Assembly (NCBI RefSeq): GCF_905220365.1
Contig: NC_061134.1
Span: forward strand, 13,593,001 to 13,657,000
Length of the DNA stretch: 64,000 nucleotides
Direction: 5' to 3'
Source: Vanessa cardui
Taxonomy: Eukaryota; Arthropoda; Insecta; Lepidoptera; Nymphalidae
Below are positions 21,501 to 30,736 of this stretch, one piece after another. The position numbers and the translations under genes are program-made. Positions within the stretch are counted from its first letter, which is position 1, and every line of letters begins with the position of its first letter. Below the pieces are notes generated by a model. It ran no database searches. It was given only the letters and a program-made list of their open reading frames with translations, and was not told the DNA's origin.

Positions 21501-24500
21501 CAGTGTAACTTCAGGAAAAAAGGACATAATATCGTCTACGGAAAATTCGACTAAAACAATTCGTCTAAATCAATTCGACTAAAACAATTTGACTAAAAAA
21601 CAATTCGACTAAAAACAATTCGACTAGTAACAATTCGTCTAAAAAACTATTCGACTAAAAACAATTCGACTAATAACAATTCGTCTAAAACAAATCGTCT
21701 AAAAGAATTCAACTGAAAACAATTCGACTAAAGCAATTCGACTAAAAACATTGCTCATTCCCCATTACATTTCAATCTCGCGACTCTGCAGTCTTCATCG
21801 ATCTTATTGAAAATTGACCACTTGTGAACCTTCTGTCTTCCCCTGACCGGCCCGCTATGTCCCACACACCATCCAAGATGCCCCACACCCGCCCAACTAT
21901 GTCCCACACACCAACCGAGATGCCTCGCATCCACCCCACTATGTCCAACACACTATCCGAGATGCCCCGCGAATACCCTATCATGTCCCACACACCATTA
22001 GAGATGCCACGCTGTGTACCACACACCAACCGAGATGCCCCGCATCCACCCCACTATGTCCAACACATCATCCGAGACATCATTCGAGACGGCCCGCACC
22101 TGCCCTGCTATGTCCCACACACGATTATAGATGCCCCGCACCCACCCAACTATATCCCACACACCATCCGAGATGCCCCACACCCACCCTATCATGTCCC
22201 ACACACCATCTGAGGTGCTCTCGACTCACCCAACTTACGATGTTTTGAACATTCGAGGCGGTGGATTCGGTATCGTGTGAAATTCGTTCTTGCAATATAA
22301 CATGCCTAGATCTATAACGGTATTCTGCAGAGAACGAAGAGAAAACGTTTTATAAATACACATACATACATACATACAATATTTTAAGAAGAATTCGTAT
22401 TATCGCCGCGTCGATGCGTACTATTTGAACGAAGTTTTGTCAAAGCGAATCGATCGTTGATCGCGTTTTAAGAAGAATTCGTATTATCGCCGCGTCGACG
22501 CGTACTATTTGAACGACGTTTCGTCAGAACAAATCGATCGTTGATCACGTTTTAAGAAGAATTGTAAAATTTTATATAAAGTTACGTATCCCGGGTAAGT
22601 CTCTGTACATCCTCGTTCGTTGATTCTGGGTCCGACTGAGAGCGGAAATTCACGAAGGATAATCATGCCTATTTTAATCTGATGATTAGTCCATATAGCG
22701 AATTCCAGCCAGATTTCTCAAAAATCGTGGGGATACACTTTCACGATAGGAATTTAATAAACAGTTTATCGGTACAATGATTTTAGAGTAAACAAAGAGA
22801 CACTCGTATTCCACTTGACTTTTGTATACTCAATGTTAGTGGAATTAATTTCAGTAAAGTTATTTTCAGCTAAATTGTTAGTCAAATTGTTTTAGTCGAA
22901 TTGTTTTAGTCCAATTGTTTTAGTCGAATTGCTTTAGTCGAAATTGCTTTAGTCTAATTGCTTTAGTCTAATTGCTTTAGTCGAATTGCTTTAGTCGAAT
23001 TGTTTTAGTCGAATTGCTTTAGTCGAATTGTTTTAGACGAATTGCTAATAGTCGAATTGTTTTTTAGACGAATTGCTTTAGTCGAATTGTTTTAGACGAA
23101 TCGTTTTAGATTAATTTTCCGCAAATCCATAATATCTTAGTTCCAGAGGTCGGTGGCACATTGACGATGTAGGGAATAGTTAATATTTCTTACAGCGTCA
23201 TTGTCTATGGGTGATGGTGACCACTTACCATTAGGTGGCCTATATGCTCGTCCGCCAACCTATACGTTAAAAAAAATGTATCCCCAACCCGCATTGGAAC
23301 AGAGGAATATGTTCCAAACCTTCTCCTCAAAGGGAGGCCTTAGCCCAGCAGTGGGAAATTTAGTGATAAACGATAGTGACAAATAAATAAATAATAAATA
23401 TGAGACAACATCACATACATTACTCTGATCCCAATGTAAGTAGCTAAAGCACTTGTGTTATAGAAAATCAGACGTAACGATGGTATCACAAACACCTAGA
23501 CCCAAGACAACATAGAAAATTAATGATAATCTACATTGACTCGGCCGGGAATCGAACCCGGGACCTCGGAGTGGCGTACCCATGAAAACCGCTGTACACA
23601 CCACTCGACCACGGAGGTTTTCTATTTACAGACTGTTGTTGTATTGTGCAGAATATATCAACTCCTCTTGCTATTAAAATATACCTCTATGAGCCTTAAA
23701 TAAATAATATTTTAATGTTCAGTTCTGATAATACACGAGAGACTTACGTGATTCGCTCCTAGTCTTAGACCACGTGCCTATGGATTTCTTCTTCCTATTC
23801 AATTTGCTGAGTTTTCTTGACGGCGAAGCGCTCTGAAATGATACATTTAAAACAAGTCAGCGTAACTACAGGCACAGGGGATAGAGCATCTTAGTTCTCA
23901 AGGTCGGAAGCCTATTGATGAGATTAGGATTGGTTGATATTTCTATAAGCTTTCAATTCAATGAAAAAATAAAAAACGTCGGTAATATCCTCCCAATAAA
24001 TTTTGGCAGTAATTGTTAAGAGACATTACTAAATTTTCCATTTGCTGTTTCTACTAGAATTAATCCTGTGCTTTTCCCCTACCTATGGAAAACCCTGTTA
24101 TTATTTTCTTCTTCCACAGATCTCATTTAGTTTTCTTTGCTACTTTTGGATTTAAATCTTCTTGTTCTGCCAATCTTTGAATCTACTTTTTCTCATAGAT
24201 TACACTTTATACTCTTTTCGACCAACAAGTTTCCTTATATTACCCCACTCCCTTTCTTTCAAAATCAAAATCAAAATAAACTTTATTCAAGTGGGCTTTT
24301 ACAAGCACTTACGAATCGTCAATTAACAATTAAGTGAAGCTACTACCGGTTCGGAAAGTAGATTCTACCGAGAAGAACCGGCAAGAAACTCAGTAGTTAC
24401 TCTTTTCAACATTTAAAAAGTACAAAGTCATGTAAGTCAATACAATTATTTGAAATAATATATCCTGGGTGGAAGTCAACAGGTATTACTTCCAAGCTTT

Positions 24501-27500
24501 TTTATCATCAACAAAATCTTGTATCGAGTAAATACGCCTTTTTTACCAATGTATTTTTTACAAACGATTTGAATATACGAAACGGCAAAGTTAAAAATGT
24601 CTGCGGAATTTTACTATAGAAACGGATACCTTGCCCCAAGAAAGATTTAATGACTTTGCGGAGTCGGAAACTTGGGGTTATAAGCTTATCTTTACTCCTA
24701 GTGCACGTACAATGATTATCACTGATTTTATCAAAGTGATCAATGTTACTGTGAATATACATGATATTGTTGTAAATATATTGCGACGCAACAGTGAGTA
24801 TTCCTACTTTGTTAAAAACATCCCGAAGAGAGACTTTACTTTTGATACCCTCTGTTATCTCATTCCAACGTTCATTCACACTTCGATCTTCCATATCTCC
24901 TATTTCATTCATTTTAATAACTACTCTCTCCTGTAACTTTTGCACCCTTCCCTTTTTCTAACACTTGCCATTTGATCTTTGGAGGGGGGTGTAAGGTTGA
25001 TATATGCTACTTACGATGACATTACCTATGGGTGATGGGGAAAACTAGTCATCAAAATGACTCGGTTTTTTGATTAACTGGTAATAAGGAAATTTTTGAT
25101 ATATTTGTATGGTATTAATCTTAAAATAGAATGGAGACTTACTGAAGTCTCGATACTGTTGAAATATTCGGTCATTCGTTGAGTGTAGATTTCGAGAACC
25201 TCGTCCAACTTGTCACACGTCGCTTGAATGTCCTAAACAAAATTATTCCGTATGTTAATTAATTCTAAAAATTTTAACAAAAAAAAACCGACTTCAAACA
25301 AAACACTATTTTAAAACAAATTAATATCACGAAAAAGTAATAAAAATAATTGCGTATTCAACATATTTTTTAGAGTCTTCCTAAGTTAAATGAAATGAAA
25401 AATATTAGACTACTTAAAAGTCGATTAACGATTATATCATGTAGTTATAGTTATTGATATATTTGGAGCCGGTGTCAGCCACGGTGCCCTTGCCCCGACA
25501 ATCAAAAGAAAGAAGCGATACGAGCCCCTTGTTTGATGCAGTATATTATTGTGTAAAAGGTAATTTGTAAAAAACATATTTGTTAAAGTATTCTCGTATT
25601 GTTTTTTGATAGATATACTGTAGGGTTTTATTGGCTGACACCTACTCCAAATATAACAATAATTATAACTACATGATATAATCGTTAATCGACTTACTCG
25701 AAAAGTTATGAGGTAACAAACATAAAAAAAAAAAAAAAAAAAAGAAAAAATACAGACGAATTGATAACCTCCTCCTTTTGGAAGTCGGTTGAAAACTAGA
25801 GACTTTGTACTAGACTTATATGTGCTATATGTGTGTATACGTGCTATGATTTTTATGTAACTTAATTGTTTATACAATTGAAGATAAAACCAATAGAAAA
25901 TATATAAGGAACTAGTAGGTGACTGCGACTTTGCTCGCGTTATAGGGTACTGGTTGACATGTGTTAGGCAAAAAAGTAGCCTATGTCCTTGTCTTGGAGT
26001 TCAATTTTGTTTCGTACCAAATGTCATTAAATTCGGGTTAGCGATTTGGTTGTGAATGAGCGACAGACAGACAGGATTTTTTTCACATTTATAATGGTAA
26101 TAAAGAAATATAGATAAATAATTCAATAGTATCATGATGCTTTATATTGACTGGCTTGACTATATTAGATTACACAACAACAGCAGCCTATAAATTCCCA
26201 CAGCTGGGCTAAAGGCCTCTTCTTCCTTTGAGGAGAAGGTTTGGAACATATTCCACCACGCTGTTTGGTGGAATGCACATGTGGCAGAATTTCTATGAAA
26301 TTTGTCACATGCAGGTTTCCTCACGATGTTTTCCTTTACCGCTGAGCACGAGGTGAATTATAAAGACAAATTAAGCACATGAAACAGCGGTGCTTGCCTG
26401 GGTTTGAACCCGCAATCATCGGTTAAGATGCACGCGTTCTAACCACTGGGCCATCTCGACTCTCATTAGATTACGCGCGTATACGCAATGACACGCACAC
26501 AAGTTTAAAAAGTGACGGCTACCGACAAGCGGCATGTGGACTGAGCAACGCTCAAACAAAGCTAGTGAGTCAGCAGAGCGCACCTGCGCGTCCGCCACGT
26601 GAACCGCCGCGCGCCGCGCCGCCGCCGACAGCGCGCGCAGCCCGCCGCCCGCACCGCCCGCGCCCCCCGCGCCGCCCGCGCACTTGTGGAACATCTACAC
26701 ACACACACATAGAAATAATACAAAGATAATGAATGTTTATTACGTTCGACAGCGCGCGCAGCCCGCCGCCCGCGCCCCCCGCGCCCGCGCACTTGTGGAA
26801 CATCTACACACACACACACAAACACAAATAATACGCAGACAATGAATACTTATTATATTCACACACACAGCGTCGTCCGGTACGGTACCTGCAGCGCGGC
26901 GAGCAGCGCGGCGAGTGCGGCGCAGAGGCGCGGGCGGTGCGCGCGCGCGTGCGTGTGCCGCGCCGCGCCGCCCGCGCGCGCCCGCCGCTCCAACTCCGAC
27001 AGCTACGAGGCACAGGGTGACACATTTACTTGGTGTTAGAGCTTTGCATAAACCCGTCTGGGTATGTACCACCCACTCATTTCTCATCTCATCTCATCAG
27101 TTATTCTACCGCCAAACAACAGTACTCAGTATTGTTGTGTTCCGGTTTGAAGGGTGAGTGAGCCAGTGTAACTGCAGGCACAAGGGACGTAGCATCTTAG
27201 TGCCCAAGGTTGGTGGCACATTGAAAATGTATGGAATAGTTAATATTTCTTACAGCGTCATTGTCTATGGGTGATGATGATCACTTACCATCAGGTGGCC
27301 CATATGATCGTCCGCCACCCTAGACTATAAAAAAAAAACATCAGCTATACGACGACCGAGCTCCGGCTGCGATGTATCAACTCAAAAAATTACAATATAA
27401 CAAAAAATAATGTTTTCAATTGCAATCATGTTTCACGATTCACAATATTTCAACAAACATCGTTAGATTATTATCTAACGAGATAGATTGCTATCTAACG

Positions 27501-30500
27501 ACGTTCGTAATATTTCGGTGACATAAATGTATATAGATATGAATCGACCAAACCCCCTTTGTTAATTAATACAAATGTTAGGAGTGCGGGTGACGTCACC
27601 TGTCGCTGCAGCGGGTACACGTGAACGCGACTGAACCGCGAACTGAACTCGACGGAGCGTTTCATCATTTTCGGTACATCCACCGGATCCATACTCCTAA
27701 ACTCCTCTTTTTCCAAAAACTCTCTAAACATAATAACTTTAATGTGTTATATATTTTATATAAATATAACATATTATTACTATATTTCATAAAAATTGAA
27801 AATATTTTTTTTTACAAAAAATACTACAACAATAATAAAAAATGAAATGAAAATATTAATCAAATTTACTTAAAAAAAAGGAAACTTACAGAATACTAAT
27901 AAGTTCCTCATTAATTTTGATTTTCAATTCCTTGATCTTAGCGCTGTAGATATTGCTTTCTATCATATCAGTCACATTCTCTTCTGAAGACTTACCTTTA
28001 ATATAAAAATGAAATATTAAACAAAAATTTAAATCTTGTACATAAAAAGGGTATAAAAAACTATTTTAGCTGTTACACTTATTAATTGGCAAAGAAAACA
28101 TATTTTCTGTCTGTTTCACGACCAATCTCTTGAACCAATTTGGATGAAATTCGGTATGAAGCAAAATTAAACTCTAAGAAAGGACATAGGCTACTTTTAA
28201 AGGATATAGGATATTGGCTAACACGACAACCAACACCCTAAAACAAGATCAAAGCAACAGGCGACTACCAGTATCTTAAAAATTAATCCAAAACTTTCAC
28301 AAGTTATTAGGTTTTTTTTTCTCGCTGGAAAAACGCTTTACGCGCTTCCCCCACGTGATGGAAAGTGGGGGGGGGTGTGGGACTCCCCGGAGCCCTGAAC
28401 GCCGAGTGCGCCCAAGCACACCGGGTTTACCCACTAAATAACCAGCGGTACCCTCTCGAACGTCGAACGCCACGGGATCGCTTACGCATGCGCGTAACGA
28501 AACAAGTTATTAGCTATTTGTACAATACTCACAGGATATTTTATCTGAACTATGATGTTTTGAGACGGGCAGTTGAGTATCATCTTCTACTTGTCTCTCT
28601 CGCACTGTGCATGGACTTCCGATGGAATCGTTGAGCACTTCATCTTCTGGTCCTGGAATAACAGATATAAACTAACTATAGTATAAGTTACACATACTCA
28701 AACTCAACTCAAACTCAAATAACTTTATTCAATATAGAAGCATTACACTTTCCCATTGATGGTCAATTGTGAAACACTACCACCTGTTCGGAAAAGAAAA
28801 CACCCTGACCTGAGGAGCACCGGCGAAATAAAATTCAGTACTGTGTATTGAAGAAAACTAGCGACCCATCCCGACTTTGCAAGGGTGCAATACTGATACT
28901 AAATATACTACAAAATTTGTTTATTAACGAAATTACATTAGAAACTTTTAAAATTATCAGTGTTTCTATACAATAAATAATGTTCTTGTGTTTAATATAC
29001 AAAAACCTTCTTTACTCTTATCTATAAAAAAAAACGCATCAAAATCCGTTGCATACTTTTAAAGAACTAAGCATACATAGAGACAGACAGCTATAAGCAA
29101 CTTTGTTTTATACTATATAATGTATAAATATAAAGGTGAAGACACATATGGTTTTTGTTGTGGTAAATCAATTGTGCCTTAGAAGATAATCAATCAATGG
29201 ACTGTCAAGTATGTGAGACCTACCCAAAGTTGTATGAATCCCAACAACCAAGGAAAAATTACAATACTTACCAGAGACATCATCATCTTTATCATCGTCA
29301 AATATGTTTAACATCCCACACTCCTTCTCAACATCTTCAGTAAATGTCACCACATGTTGATTGTTCACTTCTTTGGGTTCTGTCTCTTCCACCTCGTCAG
29401 CCTTTAAAGGAAATATTAATTTGTTATGAGAATAATTTGCTAATAATGTTGATCATGTAGATCCACAGCTTATTATTAATAGAAGAAAAAGTACAAGTGT
29501 CTTACTTATTCTATCAAAGCTTAAAGGTCAAACAGTCTGCTATTGTGGAAAATACCAAACTCTTGATACAGTAATATCTAATATTCCTGTGTTCCAGTTT
29601 CAAAGACTTGTACTATAGTGATAATGAATTTCTTACAATGATTTGAAATCATTTAACATTTTTTACAATGGCTTTTTATCTATGTACATTCATTTTACTA
29701 TTATAGAGCAATAACAAATCTTTAAAAAAGAATAATTTGATGATCTTGTTATAGTTAGGGATGTGATTACCAAATATTCAAAATCAGTCTCTTGATAAGA
29801 AGACCTCTGGATTACCAATGCACTTCAAGCAGTATATATCTTGAAATTATTAATTTTCTAATAGTTTTTATACATTTGTAACCATAAATAACCAAATAAC
29901 ATACATCAAATGCTTATATTTATGTGTATTATAATAATATGTAATACCAACCTCAACTTCTTCAATTTCTTGTTTCATTTTCTGCAGTTCCACATCCAAT
30001 AGTTCCTTTATACATGACTCGGGCAATTGATCTATGAACTGATATGGATCATCTGAAATTATTAACTATGACTAGAAATACATATAACAAATCTCTCTTT
30101 AAAAGTCTAATCTCCTCACTTTAAATTGAATTCTAGTCCTTGACTTGTCTCTTAGCGTCCTTGCATATTTTTATTCCCATAAAGGCAAATTTTCTGTTAG
30201 TTTTCTGAAGTTTTGCTGTTCAGTTAAAGTGAAAAGTTGAGTGCTTAACTTTTTGGAAACTCGAATGTTTATTAATTTACATTACACTATATTTTATTAT
30301 GTTCAATAACTTTTATTCACAAATATTCAAAGATGTTATTAAATTAGATAGTTATTGATATACTAGTAAAATTTTGTTACTTTAGATTTGCACGTTTGTC
30401 ATTTGCCTCGTTCAACTTTAGTATAGACTATAGAATTAATAAATAATAAACTCGACACACCTCTGCTAATATTGCGTACAATGTCTTCCTCTTTGACGAA

Positions 30501-30736
30501 TTCTTCCCAAATTTTCATTTCTTGCTGTTTAAGACGTTCTCGTCTTGTTGTTTTCCAAGTTCTCTCTAACTCCTCACTTTCAACGTACTGTAGATATATT
30601 AATCATACCAAATTACATTGTGTTAAAGTAGAAATACTATGAATAAATTAAAATATAACATTAATCTTACTTTTAAATCTACCACGTCGACTTTAGTATC
30701 GGGCATAAAAGAAAATCCTCTAACGCAAGTTTCCAT
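18535..30736 (-). CDS. Coiled-coil protein of unknown identity, 15 exons
   Basis: Exons on the minus strand, each checked for splice sites and phase: 30736-30671 (ATG), 30587-30461, 30052-29952, 29401-29272, 28652-28533, 27995-27890, 27723-27600, 27002-26889, 26694-26584, 25232-25143, 23832-23748, 21335-21248, 20296-20189, 19800-19740 and 18957-18562. They encode 609 residues up to the last donor. Reading on gives a stop at 18537-18535 (617 residues); splicing to an exon I could not find is the alternative. The N-terminal third is acidic and helix-rich (LLDVELQKMKQEIEEVE, DDDKDDD). The middle holds an Ala/Arg/Gly-rich GC-rich helical segment, then a coil with KLDEVLEIYTQRMTEYF. The C-terminal half is basic and Ser/Pro-rich (SASPSRKLSKLNRKKK, SPLSTPKSPK) and looks disordered. 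No enzyme motif, signal peptide or membrane segment is seen. A cytoskeletal or scaffold role would be a guess. Confidence 0.78.
19018..19320 (-). mobile_element. tRNA-derived SINE, near full length
   Basis: Reverse copy. The 3' tail is acaacaacaacaacag, and the head has tgggtttgaacccgcaatc and cgcgttctaaccattgggcc, the B and A boxes in reverse. It lies in an intron of the coiled-coil gene. A second, decayed fragment of the same family follows at about 19357-19460. Confidence 0.8.
20558..21081. mobile_element. MITE with about 80-bp terminal inverted repeats
   Basis: The left end reads gttcgcgttaagaatgcagt, then gagttgtcattgtttaccgg, and continues to gaccaatcaaatctttt. The right end carries the same series inverted (aaagatttgattggtc, ccggtaaacaatgacaact, actgcattcttaacgcgaac). 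The centre is AT-rich with no coding capacity. It lies in an intron of the coiled-coil gene. Superfamily unknown: the target duplication is not clear to me. Confidence 0.8.
21490..21533 (+). mobile_element. SINE (GTAGGGCTTTG family), 5' half interrupted by a foldback element
   Basis: The sequence ggtgagccagtgtaacttca to ggacataatatc matches the middle of the SINE seen intact at 27035-27332 and 42119-42402. Its continuation resumes at 23128 after the foldback insertion. Confidence 0.75.
21541..21750 (+). repeat. Left arm array of the foldback element
   Basis: About a dozen units alternate between aattcgactaaaaaca and aattcgtctaaaaca, with unit length drifting around 14-17 bp through A-run slippage. 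Confidence 0.85.
21852..22215 (+). repeat. 42-bp minisatellite in the foldback element
   Basis: About eight units of the type atgtcccacacaccatccga followed by gatgccccgcacccaccc; unit length is mostly 42. The multiple-of-3 period keeps frames open on both strands (units such as PTMSHTPTEMPRIH). I take these as by-products, not proteins. GC-rich against AT-rich surroundings. Confidence 0.85.
22382..22560 (+). repeat. 84-bp direct repeat in the foldback element
   Basis: Two full units start ttttaagaagaattcgtatt at 22382 and 22466, and a third begins at 22550 but breaks off. Each contains cgccgcgtcga and aatcgatcgttgatc. The two units differ at about eight positions. Confidence 0.85.
22858..23112 (-). 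repeat. Right arm array of the foldback element
   Basis: Units of the type gttttagtcgaattgcttta are the reverse complement of the left arm units. There are about 16 copies at 14-16 bp. Confidence 0.85.
23128..23272 (+). mobile_element. SINE (GTAGGGCTTTG family), 3' half after the foldback insertion
   Basis: Continues the copy begun at 21490: cttagttcc, ggtggcacattgacgatgta, gggaatagttaatatttctt and the end accttaccat-type stretch with gctcgtccgccaacctat. The first nine bases are the duplicated target. Confidence 0.8.
23278..23370 (+). mobile_element. tRNA-derived SINE, 3' fragment
   Basis: Only the tail part is present: aacccgcattggaacag, atgttccaaaccttctcctc and agcagtgggaaattta. Confidence 0.65.
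23395..23622 (-). mobile_element. Second tRNA-derived SINE family
   Basis: On the minus strand the head reads like a tRNA: ggtcgagtggtgtgta (A box) and ggtcccgggttcgattcccg (B box). A non-tRNA body follows toward 23395. The tRNA-like part has a good T arm, but no complete cloverleaf or acceptor pairing, so it is not called a tRNA gene. Confidence 0.6.
24258..24960 (-). mobile_element. LINE, 3' part with end of the reverse-transcriptase ORF
   Basis: The 3' end is at the left, with a tail reading (TTTTGA)n on the minus strand, followed by the UTR also seen at 3940 and 4752. The longest copy of this family here. It is 5'-truncated at about 24960 and lies in an intron of the coiled-coil gene, in the same orientation. 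Confidence 0.75.
24508..24945 (-). pseudogene. C-terminal fragment of a LINE reverse-transcriptase ORF
   Basis: The frame reads FNKVGILTVASQYIYNN, then SIDHF-type and TRSKDKL segments, FLGQGIRFYSKIPQ and FRIFKSFVKNTLVKKAYL. This is the conserved region after the polymerase domain of jockey/RTE-like LINE ORFs, where a nascent strand of His, Asn and Thr-Arg motifs precedes a short basic tail. The frame slips just before the family's normal DDKKAW end. No catalytic part is present. Confidence 0.65.
25272..25797 (+). repeat. Deleted copy of the AACCGACTTC-ended repeat
   Basis: It has the same left end (aaaattttaac, aaccgacttcaaac) and right end (cctccttttggaagtcggtt) as 12598-14313. It jumps from inside the right foldback arm (about 25693) directly to the A-rich terminal segment, so about 1.2 kb is missing. 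Confidence 0.75.
25911..26104 (-). mobile_element. Helitron-like element, reverse orientation
   Basis: Begins actagtaggtgactgcgact on + (CTAGT on -) and contains ttgctcgcgttatagggtac, gtagcctatgtcct and gagcgacagacagacagg, ending near tttataatggtaataaag. Confidence 0.55.
26172..26466 (-). mobile_element. tRNA-derived SINE, near full length
   Basis: Tail acaacaacagcagcctataa at the left, and the reversed B and A boxes gggtttgaacccgcaatc and cgcgttctaaccactgggcc at the right. It ends only about 110 bases before the 3' end of the GC-rich exon 26694-26584. Confidence 0.8.
26744..26803 (-). pseudogene. Partial tandem copy of a coiled-coil gene exon
   Basis: The 5' part of the exon at 26694-26584, with its intron lead-in and AG acceptor, is repeated immediately upstream. 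The copy encodes MFHKCAGAGGAGGGLRALS plus N and meets a GTAATA donor. That makes 60 bases in phase 0, so inclusion would keep the frame. The 3' half of the exon was not copied. It may be a skipped, optional or mutually exclusive exon. Confidence 0.6.
27035..27332 (+). mobile_element. SINE (GTAGGGCTTTG family), near full length
   Basis: Reads ttagagctttgcataaaccc, tgtaccacccactcat, tattctaccgccaaacaaca, gtgagtgagccagtgtaact, acataacatc-type segments, then cagcgtcattgtctatgggt and gatcgtccgccaccc with an A-run at the end. No clear tRNA head, so the RNA of origin is unknown. Confidence 0.7.
28340..28500. other. GC-rich island, probable repeat fragment
   Basis: A sharply GC-rich block (gtgggggggggtgtgggac, gccgagtgcgcccaagcac, gatcgcttacgcatgcgcg) in AT-rich intron DNA of the coiled-coil gene. 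The frame on + has no splice context. It looks like a piece of a mobile element I cannot name. Confidence 0.4.
28857..29135 (-). mobile_element. Helitron-like element, reverse orientation
   Basis: Starts actagcgacccatcccgact on + (3' CTAGT on -), with tgcaagggtgcaatactgat, attatcagtgtttct, cgcatcaaaatccgttgca and aactttgttttatac. Ends in an AT palindrome, atactatataatgtat. Confidence 0.6.

Larger units (their letters stand above)
21534..23127. mobile_element. Foldback-type transposon with 9-bp target duplication
   Basis: The two ends are inverted repeats starting GTCTACGGAAAATT and, read inward from the right, GATTTGCGGAAAATT. Each leads into an array of a degenerate AATTCGACTAAAACA unit (left 21541-21750, right 22858-23112, opposite orientation). 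Between the arms lie a GC-rich 42-bp minisatellite, an 84-bp direct repeat and unique DNA. CATAATATC flanks both ends (21525-21533 and 23128-23136). Sequence on both sides belongs to one SINE copy, so the empty site can be inferred. Arms built of short tandem repeats and 9-bp duplications are known from Drosophila FB elements and Mutator-type transposons. No transposase is present. Confidence 0.85.

Noticed and set aside
21772..22213. Repetitive protein frames on both strands (MSHTPTEMP-type units)
   Set aside because: By-product of a 42-bp minisatellite inside a transposon; no splice sites, start context or conservation signal.
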